The notes: generated from the letters alone by a model not told the origin. A stretch of 64,000 bases of DNA from Clostridiaceae bacterium (GCA_018383195.1 JAGZOP010000001.1:62001-126000), one strand, 5' to 3'; counted from the stretch's first letter, positions 1 through 8,265 are shown. Made by a program: numbers and translations.

Positions 1-33
1 AACGAATCGGACCAATGTCCCGTTTGAAAATTT

Positions 34-62
34 GGTTTTGCCTGCATGACCAGTAACAATCC
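34..62 (-). promoter_or_regulatory. RAT antiterminator site (LicT/SacT class)
   Basis: On the minus strand these 29 nt begin GGATTGTTACTG and end CAGGCAAAACC, which matches the ribonucleic antiterminator consensus bound by BglG/LicT proteins. The overlapping terminator and the controlled gene, probably a PTS permease or glycosidase gene, would lie beyond the left edge. A BglG-type regulator is encoded nearby at 1250-2089, so it is the likely partner. Site recognised from the consensus; target gene inferred. Confidence 0.85.
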
Positions 63-119
63 GGATATGGAATTGTAGGAAAATCCGGCGGCGTCAAGCC
101 GCTGTGTTAATGTATCTTT

Positions 120-148
120 ACTGTAACACCGCCCCCCTCTTTTGTCAA
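120..148 (-). promoter_or_regulatory. Promoter upstream of the RAT leader
   Basis: Reads TTGACA, a 17-bp spacer, then TACAGT on the minus strand. Transcription would start near 113 and run through the RAT at 62-34 towards a gene outside the window. The rest of 1-320 shows no coding region. Confidence 0.6.
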
Positions 149-248
149 TGCAGAATTACATTTTCATACCAATTCACAAAATACCACCCAATATTTTTGT
201 GCATTATTCACAAAAACCATGAAATCTTCAACTTTTTCCGCAAACCCC

Positions 249-276
249 TTGTTTCCCCGCAGCGGTGCTTTATAAT
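249..276 (+). promoter_or_regulatory. Promoter of the aldose 1-epimerase-like gene
   Basis: TTGTTT, 16-bp spacer, TATAAT. It leaves a leader of about 38 nt before the start at 321. Confidence 0.6.
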
Positions 277-320
277 AAAAGCAAACAGCGTCCATACCAG
301 ACGTGATCGGAGGATGTCGC

Positions 321-1199
321 ATGACAACTTTTTCATTGCAAAACGCACGGCTCTGTGCGCAGATCAGCGCACATGGTGCAGAACTGCGCTCCCTCAAAGA
401 TAACAAAAACACTGAGTACATGTGGTCAGGGGACGCCGCATATTGGGGACGTGTTTCCCCTGTTTTGTTCCCCTTTGTCGGAAAGACGAATGACCTTCGT
501 TATCGCACGCATGGAAAAGAATATGCGATGACCCAGCATGGCTTTGCACGCGACCGTATGTTTTCCCTGATTTCTGAAACCGATACCGAACTTTGGTTTG
601 CACTCGATTCCGATGCGGAAACACTCGAAAAATACCCATACCCTTTCCGCTTAGAACTCGGGTATCGCTTGGAGAATGACACACTGCGCGTCCTGTGGCG
701 GGTCAAGAACCCCTCTGATTCCATGCTTCCGTTCTCAATCGGCGGTCATCCGGCTTTTGTTTGCCCGCTACACGCAGCAGACGACCAAAACCAATATTTC
801 CTGCATTTTGATACCGATACACTCTGTGTCACGCAGCTCAGCGAACGCGGTCTTGCAACATCCGAAACTGCATGTCTCAACCTCACAGATGGCTATTTGC
901 CCCTGGACGCGCACCTGTTTGACCACGACGCACTTGTCATTGAACACTACCAATGCCACAAAGTCTCCCTCTGTCTGCCAAACAAAAAGCCTTATCTTAC
1001 GGTTACATTTGATGCGCCGCTTTTTGGCATCTGGTCGCCCCCGGGCAAGCATGCCCCCTTTGTCTGCATCGAACCCTGGTATGGCCGCTGCGACGCAGAA
1101 GGCTTTTCCGGCGAACTTTCCGAACGGGAATGGAGCAACAATCTTCCTGCCGGCGGTACGTTTGAAGCGAGCTACTGTATCCGTCCGTGTTCTGAATAA
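321..1199 (+). CDS. Aldose 1-epimerase family protein (LacX-like)
   Basis: 292 aa, the usual length for the galactose mutarotase-like beta-sandwich family. Members interconvert anomers of sugars or sugar phosphates in the cytoplasm. Visible family marks are the N-terminal ISAHGAELRSL segment, the GRVSPVLFPFVGK stretch, the central IGGHPAF segment carrying the presumed catalytic His, and a late ECIEPWYG-like motif (VCIEPWYG). The start is the ATG at 321, 6 nt after GGAGGA; a GTG at 303 lies in frame but upstream of that ribosome site. The gene converges on the BglG-type gene across a shared terminator. Its place beside a PTS-type regulator suggests a sugar or sugar-phosphate substrate, which cannot be specified. 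Confidence 0.85.
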   Translation: MTTFSLQNARLCAQISAHGAELRSLKDNKNTEYMWSGDAAYWGRVSPVLFPFVGKTNDLRYRTHGKEYAMTQHGFARDRMFSLISETDTELWFALDSDAETLEKYPYPFRLELGYRLENDTLRVLWRVKNPSDSMLPFSIGGHPAFVCPLHAADDQNQYFLHFDTDTLCVTQLSERGLATSETACLNLTDGYLPLDAHLFDHDALVIEHYQCHKVSLCLPNKKPYLTVTFDAPLFGIWSPPGKHAPFVCIEPWYGRCDAEGFSGELSEREWSNNLPAGGTFEASYCIRPCSE

Positions 1200-1201
1200 A
1201 C

Positions 1202-1245
1202 AAAAACGCATCACCGGTTTCTGGTTCGCCGGTGATGCGTTTTTT
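1202..1245. terminator. Bidirectional terminator
   Basis: Perfect 12-bp stem ACGCATCACCGG / CCGGTGATGCGT (1206-1217 and 1229-1240), with an A-run on the left and a T-run on the right. It serves both convergent genes. Confidence 0.85.
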
Positions 1246-1249
1246 ATCC

Positions 1250-2089
1250 TCATTTTTTTCGGTTAGCACTCAGCCGCGCAATATGGATGGTCAGATACAG
1301 CATCTCATCCGCTGACATCGCATAGTGATAGGATGCCTCTACCCGCTCACGAATCAACTGCGTACAGGCATACGACCGCGGGTGCTGCTGCGCAATCGCA
1401 TCCAGCATTCCCTCCATATTGTCATTGTAATGCACATGGTTAATGAGGCGCTGCGCGAAAAATTTCAAATGGGTGATGAAGCGGTAAAAATCGAGCGAAT
1501 CCTCATCAAACTCCATCTCAAAAAAGTCACTGACAATTTTGCAGATTTCCTGCATAATGCGCGTCATATTGTAGGTGCTCTTAATCCCGTTATCCTGCTG
1601 CGCATTGACAAAATGCAGCGCAATAAATGCCGCTTCATCGTCTGTAAACTGTACGCCGGTATCTTCCAGTACCATGCGGTTGGCTTCCAGACCGATTTCA
1701 AATTCCGAGCGGTAAAATCGCCGGATATCCCATTTAAGCGGATTTTCCAAGACAATATTCTGCTGATAACGGACAATTGCAGAGGAAACATGGTCAGGCA
1801 GGGTTAAATAGATGCTGTCACTGAGAGGTTTGCCAAGCCGCAGTTTTGCCATGCTGATAACCCGCTCACTGAGCACAATATGTTCCATCGGCATCGCTGC
1901 AAGCAGCTCATGCAGCTTTCCATCAATCCCGGTATCGGTAATGGTAAAGGTTTTTTCAATGCGGGACGGGTCCACCGACTGTCCGGCTGACTTTCCAAAC
2001 GCCAAACCGCGTCCCATGATGACAGTCTCTGCGCCGGTATCACTTCGCGTTACCACGACGTTGTTATTCAGAATCTTCTCAATGACCAT
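1250..2089 (-). CDS. licT: BglG/LicT family transcription antiterminator
   Basis: 279 aa, full length. An N-terminal CAT RNA-binding domain (about 1-56) is followed by two PTS regulation domains. The four phosphorylatable histidines fall exactly where they do in B. subtilis LicT: H100 (LPDH) and H159 (ALHF) in PRD1, H207 (ITHLKF) and H269 (TIHI) in PRD2. Such proteins bind RAT hairpins in nascent RNA and prevent termination when phosphorylation by EI, HPr and EII reports that substrate is present. A matching RAT lies at 34-62. No PTS gene is inside the window. Its own leader carries a promoter and a terminator-like hairpin. The symbol is by family; a BglG or SacT label is equally possible. 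Confidence 0.9.
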   Translation of the reverse strand: MVIEKILNNNVVVTRSDTGAETVIMGRGLAFGKSAGQSVDPSRIEKTFTITDTGIDGKLHELLAAMPMEHIVLSERVISMAKLRLGKPLSDSIYLTLPDHVSSAIVRYQQNIVLENPLKWDIRRFYRSEFEIGLEANRMVLEDTGVQFTDDEAAFIALHFVNAQQDNGIKSTYNMTRIMQEICKIVSDFFEMEFDEDSLDFYRFITHLKFFAQRLINHVHYNDNMEGMLDAIAQQHPRSYACTQLIRERVEASYHYAMSADEMLYLTIHIARLSANRKK

Positions 2090-2109
2090 GACACGTCCCC
2101 CTTAATTCT

Positions 2110-2160
2110 ACAAATCAAAAACCACGATTCCAACCAGTTTACACGAAGGAATCATGGTTT
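2110..2160 (-). terminator. Terminator-like hairpin in the antiterminator gene leader
   Basis: 13-bp stem with one G-U pair (arms 2148-2160 and 2119-2131), followed on the minus strand by TTTTTGATTTG. It lies between the promoter at 2193-2221 and the start at 2089, so it could attenuate the regulator's own transcription. The 5' arm does not match the RAT consensus. Confidence 0.55.
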
Positions 2161-2192
2161 CCTCTCTCTTCCCGTTATATTTTAACAGATTT

Positions 2193-2221
2193 ATCATACC
2201 ATAAATTTCTTCCAAAAACAA
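2193..2221 (-). promoter_or_regulatory. Promoter of the BglG/LicT-type gene
   Basis: TTGTTT, 17-bp spacer, TATGAT on the minus strand. It predicts a leader of about 97 nt containing the hairpin at 2110-2160. Confidence 0.7.
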
Positions 2222-2289
2222 TCTGTAAGATTCACCAAACAATCTGCACAAAAATTGACGCTTCACACCGCTCCCGTAAAATCTGTTTA

Positions 2290-2327
2290 CAAAAAAAATT
2301 CAGTTCCCCGCCTGCTGCGGGGAACTG
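2290..2327 (-). terminator. Terminator of the GTPase-NYN fusion gene
   Basis: 11-bp stem (2317-2327 and 2301-2311) followed on the minus strand by an eight-T run. Confidence 0.85.
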
Positions 2328-2329
2328 TT

Positions 2330-4915
2330 TTACGAGTGCGTCCGAATAAAATGCTCGATTTGCTCTCCCACCTGCGCGACCTCCCATTTGAGATCGCTTG
2401 CTGACATCCGCTCTGCACCATGACCCAGAATAATCACCTGCTCAAGTGCATCCGAAGTCGCAACCTTGACGCGGTGGGCACGCGCCAAATCGTAAGAGGC
2501 TTTTTCGATGTACATATCTGCCGTTTCTGCTTCCTTGGTGAAAACCACATGAATCCCCGCCCGCTTTTCTACCGAACCCGGATTGTCTTTGACACGGTAT
2601 GCATCAAAAACCAAAATTGTCCGACACTTTTTCACGCCCTGATAGCTGCTCAAAATATTCACAAGCGTTTCCCGCGCCGCGCTGAGATCGTCTTTTGCAA
2701 GGTCCGCCAGCTCGTCCCAAGCAAAAATAATGTTGTACCCATCTACAAGCAGGTAATCGTCCGGACGAACCAGTGACATATGCTGCCTGTCCAGTTCTTC
2801 CCCTCGCTTACGACTCTGCTGAAATGCATCCAGTCCGCGATTCTTGATGGGGCCATAGGTACGTACAAAAATCTCTTCAAGCTCTTTGTCGTTTTCAAAT
2901 CCCAATCCTCTGCGCACAATGCGCTGCGGTGCGGGTTTTTCCTGTGCGGGCATCGCACCAAGCCGAACCCCTGCATCTACGTGAGCATGCTCAGGTATCT
3001 CATTCCACTTCACCACATAGCCTGCGCCATGCGCACAAAATACCGAATCCGGAGGATTTTCCGTATCCCGCTCCGGATCATAGCCCGCCGCTGCAATGAT
3101 CTCATCCGCATGCTGGCAAGGCGCATAGCCGCTCACCGTACACGAAAGCTGTCCGCGTCCTCTGGTGTAGGCGGTTACCTCAGTCCAGTAACCGCGCAGC
3201 GCAGCCACCGGCGCGGTACCACATAGCACAGACAAGCCACCCTCGGTTTCCGGCGGTTCAAAGCTGCCGTCCATCCGCTGAATGTCATGCATCGCACGTC
3301 CGAGATTCTCCTGCGGCACTGCCAGTCGAAACGCATAGTACGGCTCGAGCAGCACACTTTCCGCCTGCATCAGACCCTGCCGCACCGCGCGGTAGGTGGC
3401 CTGCCGGAAATCCCCGCCCTCTGTATGCTTGACATGCGCACGCCCTGCGAGCAGCGTAATCTTCATATCCGTAATTGCCGAGCCGGTCAGCACGCCAACA
3501 TGCGTCTTTTCTTCCAGATGGGTTAAAATCAGGCGCTGCCAGTTGAGATCAAGCGCATCAGTGCTGCACGCCGAAGCAAATTGCAATCCCCTGCCCCGCT
3601 CGCCCGGCTCGAGCAGCAGATGTACCTCAGCATAGTGCCGCAGCGGTTCAAAATGACCGATGCCCAGCACAGGAGCAGCAATGGTTTCTTTATAAACAAT
3701 ATTTCCTGCATCAAAGGAAACTTCGACACCAAACCGTTCCTGAATCATCCGGGTCAGAACTTCAAGCTGCACTTCGCCCATGAGCTGCACATGGATTTCA
3801 CTCAGCACCTCGTTCCACACGACGCGCAGAAGCGGGTCTTCTTCCTCCAAAATCCGTAGATTTTTGAGCATTCCATGCGCGTCGCACCCGTCCGGCAAAA
3901 GCACGCGGTACGTCAGCACCGGCTCGAGCACCGGCGCCTGCGATGCCGGTTCCACGCCGAGCGCTTCGCCCGGTGCAGTCCGTGTCAGCCCCGTCACGGC
4001 GCAGACTGTTCCCGCACCGACTTGCTCTGCTGTCGTAAATTTTCCGCCCGAGTAAATTCGAATCTGATTGACTTTTTCCTGCCACCCCGCAGCGCCGGTA
4101 AGCAGTGTTTTTACTTTCAGCGCCCCGCCAGTGATTTTCATATGAGTCAGGCGGTTCCCCTGCTCATCTCGTGAGATTTTAAAGACTTTCGCGCCAAATG
4201 CTTCGGGATATGCCGGCGCGCAGCCATACTGTGCAAGACCGTCCAAAAATGGCTGCACCCCATCGAGCGTCAAAGCGGAACCAAAATAACACGGAAATAC
4301 CCGCCTGTTTGCGATAAGCCCTGTAATTTTTTCCGTGCGAATGCGCTCTCCGTTCAGATACTGCTCAAGCAGCGTTTCATCCTGCATGGCAATATTTTCG
4401 TAGAACGCCTCCGAAGCATCGGTAAAATCGATGCAGCCATCACTCAATCGGGTTTTCAGTTCGTCAATCAGCCGCGCACGCTCCGCTCCTGCGAGATCCA
4501 TTTTGTTGATGAATAAAAATGTCGGAATCCGATGCTGCGCAAGCAGCCGCCATAGTGTCTGCGTATGTCCCTGCACGCCATCCGTGCCGCTGATGACCAG
4601 AATCGCCATATCCAAAACTTGCAGCGTCCGCTCCATCTCGGCAGAAAAATCAACATGCCCGGGCGTATCGAGCAGCGTCACCACAGCATCTCCGAGCGGC
4701 ATAACCGCCTGCTTGGAAAAAATCGTGATACCCCGCTCCCGTTCCATCGAATCAGTATCCAGAAATGCATCCCCATGATCGACCCGCCCGAGCCGGCGCA
4801 CCGCACCGCTAAGATAAAGCATGCCCTCTGACAGCGTTGTTTTCCCCGCGTCAACATGGGCGAGCAGACCGGCACAAATATGTTTTTTCTCTTTTTCAGG
4901 CTTCTGTCCACCCAT
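2330..4915 (-). CDS. Tet(M)-like ribosomal protection GTPase fused to a C-terminal YacP/Rae1 NYN domain
   Basis: 861 aa, against about 640 for Tet(M)/Tet(O). Residues 1 to about 650 are an EF-G-type translational GTPase with intact motifs: AHVDAGKTT (19-27), RGITIF (61-66), DTPGHVDF (83-90) and NKMD (137-140). After a charged linker, residues about 720-861 match YacP/Rae1, the NYN-family endonuclease that cuts mRNA in the ribosomal A site in B. subtilis. The acidic residues expected for catalysis are all present: D725 (VDGYN), D771 (VFDAY), E797 and D800 (ETAD), D822 (ATSD). Start chosen at 4915 after GAAGGCAG; an upstream in-frame start at 4993 has no ribosome site. Own promoter and terminator. 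Homologues are probably annotated as translation factor GTPase; tetracycline resistance is not shown, and an A-site rescue or cleavage role is inference. Confidence 0.85.
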   Translation of the reverse strand: MGGQKPEKEKKHICAGLLAHVDAGKTTLSEGMLYLSGAVRRLGRVDHGDAFLDTDSMERERGITIFSKQAVMPLGDAVVTLLDTPGHVDFSAEMERTLQVLDMAILVISGTDGVQGHTQTLWRLLAQHRIPTFLFINKMDLAGAERARLIDELKTRLSDGCIDFTDASEAFYENIAMQDETLLEQYLNGERIRTEKITGLIANRRVFPCYFGSALTLDGVQPFLDGLAQYGCAPAYPEAFGAKVFKISRDEQGNRLTHMKITGGALKVKTLLTGAAGWQEKVNQIRIYSGGKFTTAEQVGAGTVCAVTGLTRTAPGEALGVEPASQAPVLEPVLTYRVLLPDGCDAHGMLKNLRILEEEDPLLRVVWNEVLSEIHVQLMGEVQLEVLTRMIQERFGVEVSFDAGNIVYKETIAAPVLGIGHFEPLRHYAEVHLLLEPGERGRGLQFASACSTDALDLNWQRLILTHLEEKTHVGVLTGSAITDMKITLLAGRAHVKHTEGGDFRQATYRAVRQGLMQAESVLLEPYYAFRLAVPQENLGRAMHDIQRMDGSFEPPETEGGLSVLCGTAPVAALRGYWTEVTAYTRGRGQLSCTVSGYAPCQHADEIIAAAGYDPERDTENPPDSVFCAHGAGYVVKWNEIPEHAHVDAGVRLGAMPAQEKPAPQRIVRRGLGFENDKELEEIFVRTYGPIKNRGLDAFQQSRKRGEELDRQHMSLVRPDDYLLVDGYNIIFAWDELADLAKDDLSAARETLVNILSSYQGVKKCRTILVFDAYRVKDNPGSVEKRAGIHVVFTKEAETADMYIEKASYDLARAHRVKVATSDALEQVIILGHGAERMSASDLKWEVAQVGEQIEHFIRTHS

Positions 4916-4949
4916 AAAACTGCCTTCTTTCGCTATGATATTCTCTTGG

Positions 4950-4979
4950 ATTATACCACAAAAAGCCGGATGCTGTCGA
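4950..4979 (-). promoter_or_regulatory. Promoter of the GTPase-NYN fusion gene
   Basis: TCGACA, 18-bp spacer, TATAAT, with an extended -10 (TGG before TATAAT) on the minus strand. The leader is under 40 nt, so there is no room for a tet(M)-style attenuation peptide. Confidence 0.65.
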
Positions 4980-4994
4980 GAATGTGTATGCATG

Positions 4995-5019
4995 AAAAAA
5001 GCCTGCCCGCAAGGGGCAG
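4995..5019 (-). terminator. Terminator after mgtC-like gene
   Basis: CTGCCC / GGGCAG stem with a short loop, followed on the minus strand by GC and six T. It closes the long ABC-glp operon. Confidence 0.65.
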
Positions 5020-5062
5020 ACTTTTCCTTCTTCTAAAGCAGGCATCCTGTTTTGAGCATCTG

Positions 5063-5812
5063 TTATTTTGCCTCGCTGCCGTGCCATCCCGCAGCCGCAC
5101 TGCCTGAATAGCCGCTTCTCTTCTCCCGTTCCATTTGTAGCATATCAACCGAAGGAAGCTGTGCCAGATTTTCGAGCAGCGCTTCCTGTTTTTGTAGGCT
5201 GTTGGTTCCCGAAACGGTCGCGCGGAATCGAATCCAGCAGCACATTTCATCCATTCTTCCAAAAGAAACTTGCTCAAGCGGAAGATGGAATTGCTGAAAT
5301 ACCCGCTCAATCTCCGAAATGGTCCGGCTGATCTCCGCACATTCCACCCGAAATACCAGCGTGCGTTCCTGACACTGGGACATGTGTTTGCTGATATATT
5401 CCATCGCAGACAGCGTAACAAACACACCGATTCCGCCGATGATTACAACGGTATAGTACCCCATTCCGGCAGCCAGTCCCAAACAAGCTACCGCCCACAG
5501 GCTGGCAGCCGTCGTCAGTCCGCGCACAGCAAGACCGTCTTTCAAAATGGTTCCCGCGCCGAGAAATCCAACTCCGGATACGACCTGTGCGCCAAGTCTT
5601 GCCGGATCGGGCGAGGTGCCAAACTGCGTCACCGTCTCCCGGCACAGCATGCTGCCTACGATCATGACAATCGCAGAGCCGATTGCCACCAGCATGTGTG
5701 TGCGCAGACCCGCAGGATGGTCTGTTTTGGCGCGCTGCCCTCCGACAAGCGCACCCGCCATCATGGCTGCAAGCATCCGCAAAACAATATCAAGTTCCGA
5801 AATCGGTTCCAT
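5063..5812 (-). CDS. MgtC/SapB family membrane protein
   Basis: About 249 aa from the ATG at 5812, which follows GGGGGTG. An alternative ATG at 5836 adds 8 residues. The N-terminal 140 residues hold four or five hydrophobic helices with the family signatures GALVGGQRAK, GLRTHMLVAIGSA, and GVGFLGAGTILKDG followed by RGLTTAASLW. The C-terminal 100 residues form a soluble, ACT-like domain. MgtC proteins act at the inner membrane in magnesium limitation and ATP-synthase control; the SapB branch is poorly characterised. It follows the glycerophosphodiesterase gene by about 40 nt and shares its terminator, so it is probably the last gene of that operon. Its link to glycerophosphodiester use is unknown. 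Confidence 0.85.
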   Translation of the reverse strand: MEPISELDIVLRMLAAMMAGALVGGQRAKTDHPAGLRTHMLVAIGSAIVMIVGSMLCRETVTQFGTSPDPARLGAQVVSGVGFLGAGTILKDGLAVRGLTTAASLWAVACLGLAAGMGYYTVVIIGGIGVFVTLSAMEYISKHMSQCQERTLVFRVECAEISRTISEIERVFQQFHLPLEQVSFGRMDEMCCWIRFRATVSGTNSLQKQEALLENLAQLPSVDMLQMEREKRSGYSGSAAAGWHGSEAK

Positions 5813-5851
5813 TTGTGCACCCCCATCGCGAACCATCCGCGATCCGCCATA

Positions 5852-6598
5852 TTAAGCAGGATCGGGAACCAGATCATCCAAACGGTCCGGGAAATTGGAA
5901 ATAATAGAATCCACGCCCAAGTTGACCATATCCAAAATGTCCTGACCGTCGTTTGCCGTCCAAACGTTCACCTTTTTCCCCATCTTATGAAAATCCTCCA
6001 CCAGATGCGGCTCATATTGCAAAACCGTATAACGCGGATGCACACAGTCCGAAATTGTCCGTGAAATATAATATGAAGTCTGGTAGAGCGGCTTGTCATA
6101 CAGCAGACCGACCTCAATTTCCGGATTGATGCGTTTGCATGCCTCCATAGACACGTGGTTGAACGAAGAAAGGAATACGCGGTCCTGCATTTGATAACGC
6201 TCAATTTCTTCTATGACGGCTTTTTCAATTCCTTCGTAGAACACTTCATAATTCTTGATTTCTAGGTTGCAGATCTTATTCGTATCCCGGCAGAACTCCA
6301 GCAGTTCATGCCAGAGCATAATACGCTGTCCGGCGAATTCCTTGCCTTTCCAGCTGCCCAGATCAAGCCGCAGCAGTTCTTCATAGGTATAATCCTTGAC
6401 AAAGCCGGTACCGTTGGTGGTTCGGTCCAATACCGGATCGTGAATAATCACCAACTCCCCATCTTTTGTAAAGTGCACGTCGCTTTCAAAGCCGTCGCAC
6501 TGCGTCTGCTGCACTGCCGCTTCAAATGCAATCCGTGTATTCTCCGGATAGCGCCCCGAATAGCCGCGGTGTGCAAGCTTCAAAATCTTCTTTCCCAT
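5852..6598 (-). CDS. Glycerophosphodiester phosphodiesterase
   Basis: 248 aa, cytoplasmic, no signal peptide. The protein hydrolyses glycerophosphodiesters to sn-glycerol 3-phosphate and an alcohol. The GDPD TIM-barrel motifs are complete: LAHRG with H10, ENTRIAF with E19, ESDVHFTKDG with metal ligands E38 and D40, and IIHDP with general acid/base H53. The C-terminal end has the typical VNVWTAND segment. The start at 6598 follows AGGAGA; longer in-frame starts overlap the upstream gene. It lies downstream of the ABC importer and the G3P oxidase genes, so it probably feeds imported diesters into G3P oxidation. Confidence 0.93.
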   Translation of the reverse strand: MGKKILKLAHRGYSGRYPENTRIAFEAAVQQTQCDGFESDVHFTKDGELVIIHDPVLDRTTNGTGFVKDYTYEELLRLDLGSWKGKEFAGQRIMLWHELLEFCRDTNKICNLEIKNYEVFYEGIEKAVIEEIERYQMQDRVFLSSFNHVSMEACKRINPEIEVGLLYDKPLYQTSYYISRTISDCVHPRYTVLQYEPHLVEDFHKMGKKVNVWTANDGQDILDMVNLGVDSIISNFPDRLDDLVPDPA

Positions 6599-6638
6599 CT
6601 TCTCAGGTTCTCCTTTCGTCTTTCTAAGCGGTGCGCCT

Positions 6639-6995
6639 TCAGTCACAGGAAGCCGACGCAATCAAATCCACACCGGTCCCGAGCAGATTCTCTACGATGA
6701 TATCGCCCATCTGCACCGGTGTCTGCACCGAAACAGTTCGGATTTTTTCCATGCAGCGCATCAGTTCGTCACGCGGAACGGCTGTACGTGTACGCACTGG
6801 CAGCATATCTGCACGATTTTCCACTGTAACCGTTGTTGTCAGCATGCGTTCCGCATGGAATAGTTCGGTTTCCGCATACTTTTCACCGCGCGGGCAGGTG
6901 TTTCCCGTCACACGCACGAGTTTTCCGTCCTCAAGCTCCGCAGTCAGCATACAGCCGCGCGGGCAGACCACACAGGTAAGTTTTTTGCATTCCAT
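6639..6995 (-). CDS. DUF1667 cysteine-rich protein of the G3P oxidase module
   Basis: 118 aa. Cysteines at 3, 8, 11, 15 and 34 (CKKLTCVVCPRGC and NTCPRGEKY) look like a metal or Fe-S binding set. DUF1667 proteins usually follow a GlpA-like dehydrogenase and an FAD oxidoreductase, exactly as here, and are believed to be the small electron-transfer partner. The start is 1 nt past the stop of the preceding oxidoreductase gene, which implies coupled translation. The exact function is not established. Confidence 0.85.
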   Translation of the reverse strand: MECKKLTCVVCPRGCMLTAELEDGKLVRVTGNTCPRGEKYAETELFHAERMLTTTVTVENRADMLPVRTRTAVPRDELMRCMEKIRTVSVQTPVQMGDIIVENLLGTGVDLIASASCD

Positions 6996-6996
6996 T

Positions 6997-8253
6997 TCAT
7001 GATTCCTCCAAAGAAACGGTCAGCGGCGCATCCCCTAGCTGTTTGACCAGTGCGGGAACCAATCGTACCGATTCCATCTCGCCGGGCGCAGCAGACGCCA
7101 AATGACGGCGCAGGATTTCCTGTTCCCCGCTTTTCACAACCAAATTTACATTCTGATAGACATTATCTACGCGAAACAGCAATTTTTCGTCGCCTTCGAG
7201 CCCATCTTTTTCAATCCAGTTCGGCACAACATACCGCACGCCGTGCCCTGCCTGCGTTTCAATCCGCGCAGTCTTTTTCATCTCTCCCGCTACGAAACGC
7301 GCCGCGCCGCGTCCTGCAATCCGGCTTTCTTCCGTAACATAATCGACAAGGTCATGCACATGCACCACATTGCCGCAGGCAAAGATCCCTTCTGCGCAGG
7401 TTTCCATTGCCTGACTGACAAACGGACCATTTGTCACAGGGTTCACCGCAATTCCTGCCTCGCGGGTCAGCTCATTTTCCGGAATCAATCCAACGGACAG
7501 CAGCAGCGTATCGCATTCCACGGTGCGGAACGTCTCAGGAATCGGTTTGCGGTTTTCGTCGAGCTGCGCAATCACAACCCCTTCGACCCGTTCGCGTCCC
7601 AACACCTCGACCACAGTATGCGAGAGCAGCAGCGGAATTCCGAAATCGTCCAGGCACTGCACGATATTACGCTTCAGGCCTCCCGAAAACGGCATTGCCT
7701 CGAGAACCATCTCTACCCGCGCCCCTTCCAGCGACATCCGGCGCGCCATAATCAGACCAATATCGCCCGAACCGAGAATCACAACCTTTTTGCCGGGCAT
7801 ATAGCCTTCCATATTCACAAACCGCTGTGCGGTGCCGGCGGTAAAGATGCCCGCAGGGCGGGTTCCTGCAATCCCGATTGCACCGCGGCTGCGCTCACGG
7901 CATCCCATCGCAAGTACGACTGCGCCCGCCTGCATCTGAAACACCCCATCTTCCGGGTTGACCGCTGTAATCACCCGGCCGGTATCCATCGAAAGCACCA
8001 TGGTTCCAGTCTTGCAGACAATTCCTTTTTCCTCCGCCTGACGACGGAACCGTTCTGCATACTCAGGTCCGGTCAACTCTTCTCCAAAAATATGCAGACC
8101 GAATCCTGCATGGATACACTGACGCAGAATTCCGCCGGCAAGCGCGTCTCGTTCCAGAAGAACGACATCCGCAGCGCCGTTTTCCCGCGCCGCAATGGCT
8201 GCCGCAAGACCGGCAGGACCCCCGCCAATCACGACCACATCATGTTTCTCCAT
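6997..8253 (-). CDS. FAD/NAD(P)-binding oxidoreductase of the G3P oxidase module
   Basis: 418 aa. An N-terminal FAD dinucleotide fold (VVIGGGPAGLAAA, about 7-20) and a second nucleotide-binding motif (VILGSGDIGLIMAR, about 158-171) place it in the pyridine nucleotide-disulphide oxidoreductase class II, but it lacks the redox CxxxxC pair. The late segment GIFACGNVVHVHDLVD is the second FAD contact. It is the middle partner of a GlpA-like / FAD oxidoreductase / DUF1667 trio that in Clostridia is thought to move electrons from glycerol 3-phosphate to a downstream acceptor. The acceptor cannot be read from the sequence. Confidence 0.87.
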   Translation of the reverse strand: MEKHDVVVIGGGPAGLAAAIAARENGAADVVLLERDALAGGILRQCIHAGFGLHIFGEELTGPEYAERFRRQAEEKGIVCKTGTMVLSMDTGRVITAVNPEDGVFQMQAGAVVLAMGCRERSRGAIGIAGTRPAGIFTAGTAQRFVNMEGYMPGKKVVILGSGDIGLIMARRMSLEGARVEMVLEAMPFSGGLKRNIVQCLDDFGIPLLLSHTVVEVLGRERVEGVVIAQLDENRKPIPETFRTVECDTLLLSVGLIPENELTREAGIAVNPVTNGPFVSQAMETCAEGIFACGNVVHVHDLVDYVTEESRIAGRGAARFVAGEMKKTARIETQAGHGVRYVVPNWIEKDGLEGDEKLLFRVDNVYQNVNLVVKSGEQEILRRHLASAAPGEMESVRLVPALVKQLGDAPLTVSLEES

Positions 8254-8265
8254 CGCGTTTTCCCC

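Noticed and set aside
2110..2160. Considered as a second RAT site
   Set aside because: The hairpin is terminator-like but lacks the GGATTGT and AGGCAAAACC consensus blocks.
2330..4915. Acquired tetracycline resistance gene
   Set aside because: No mobile element, no tet(M)-style leader peptide, codon use like its neighbours, and the extra NYN domain point to a chromosomal housekeeping function.
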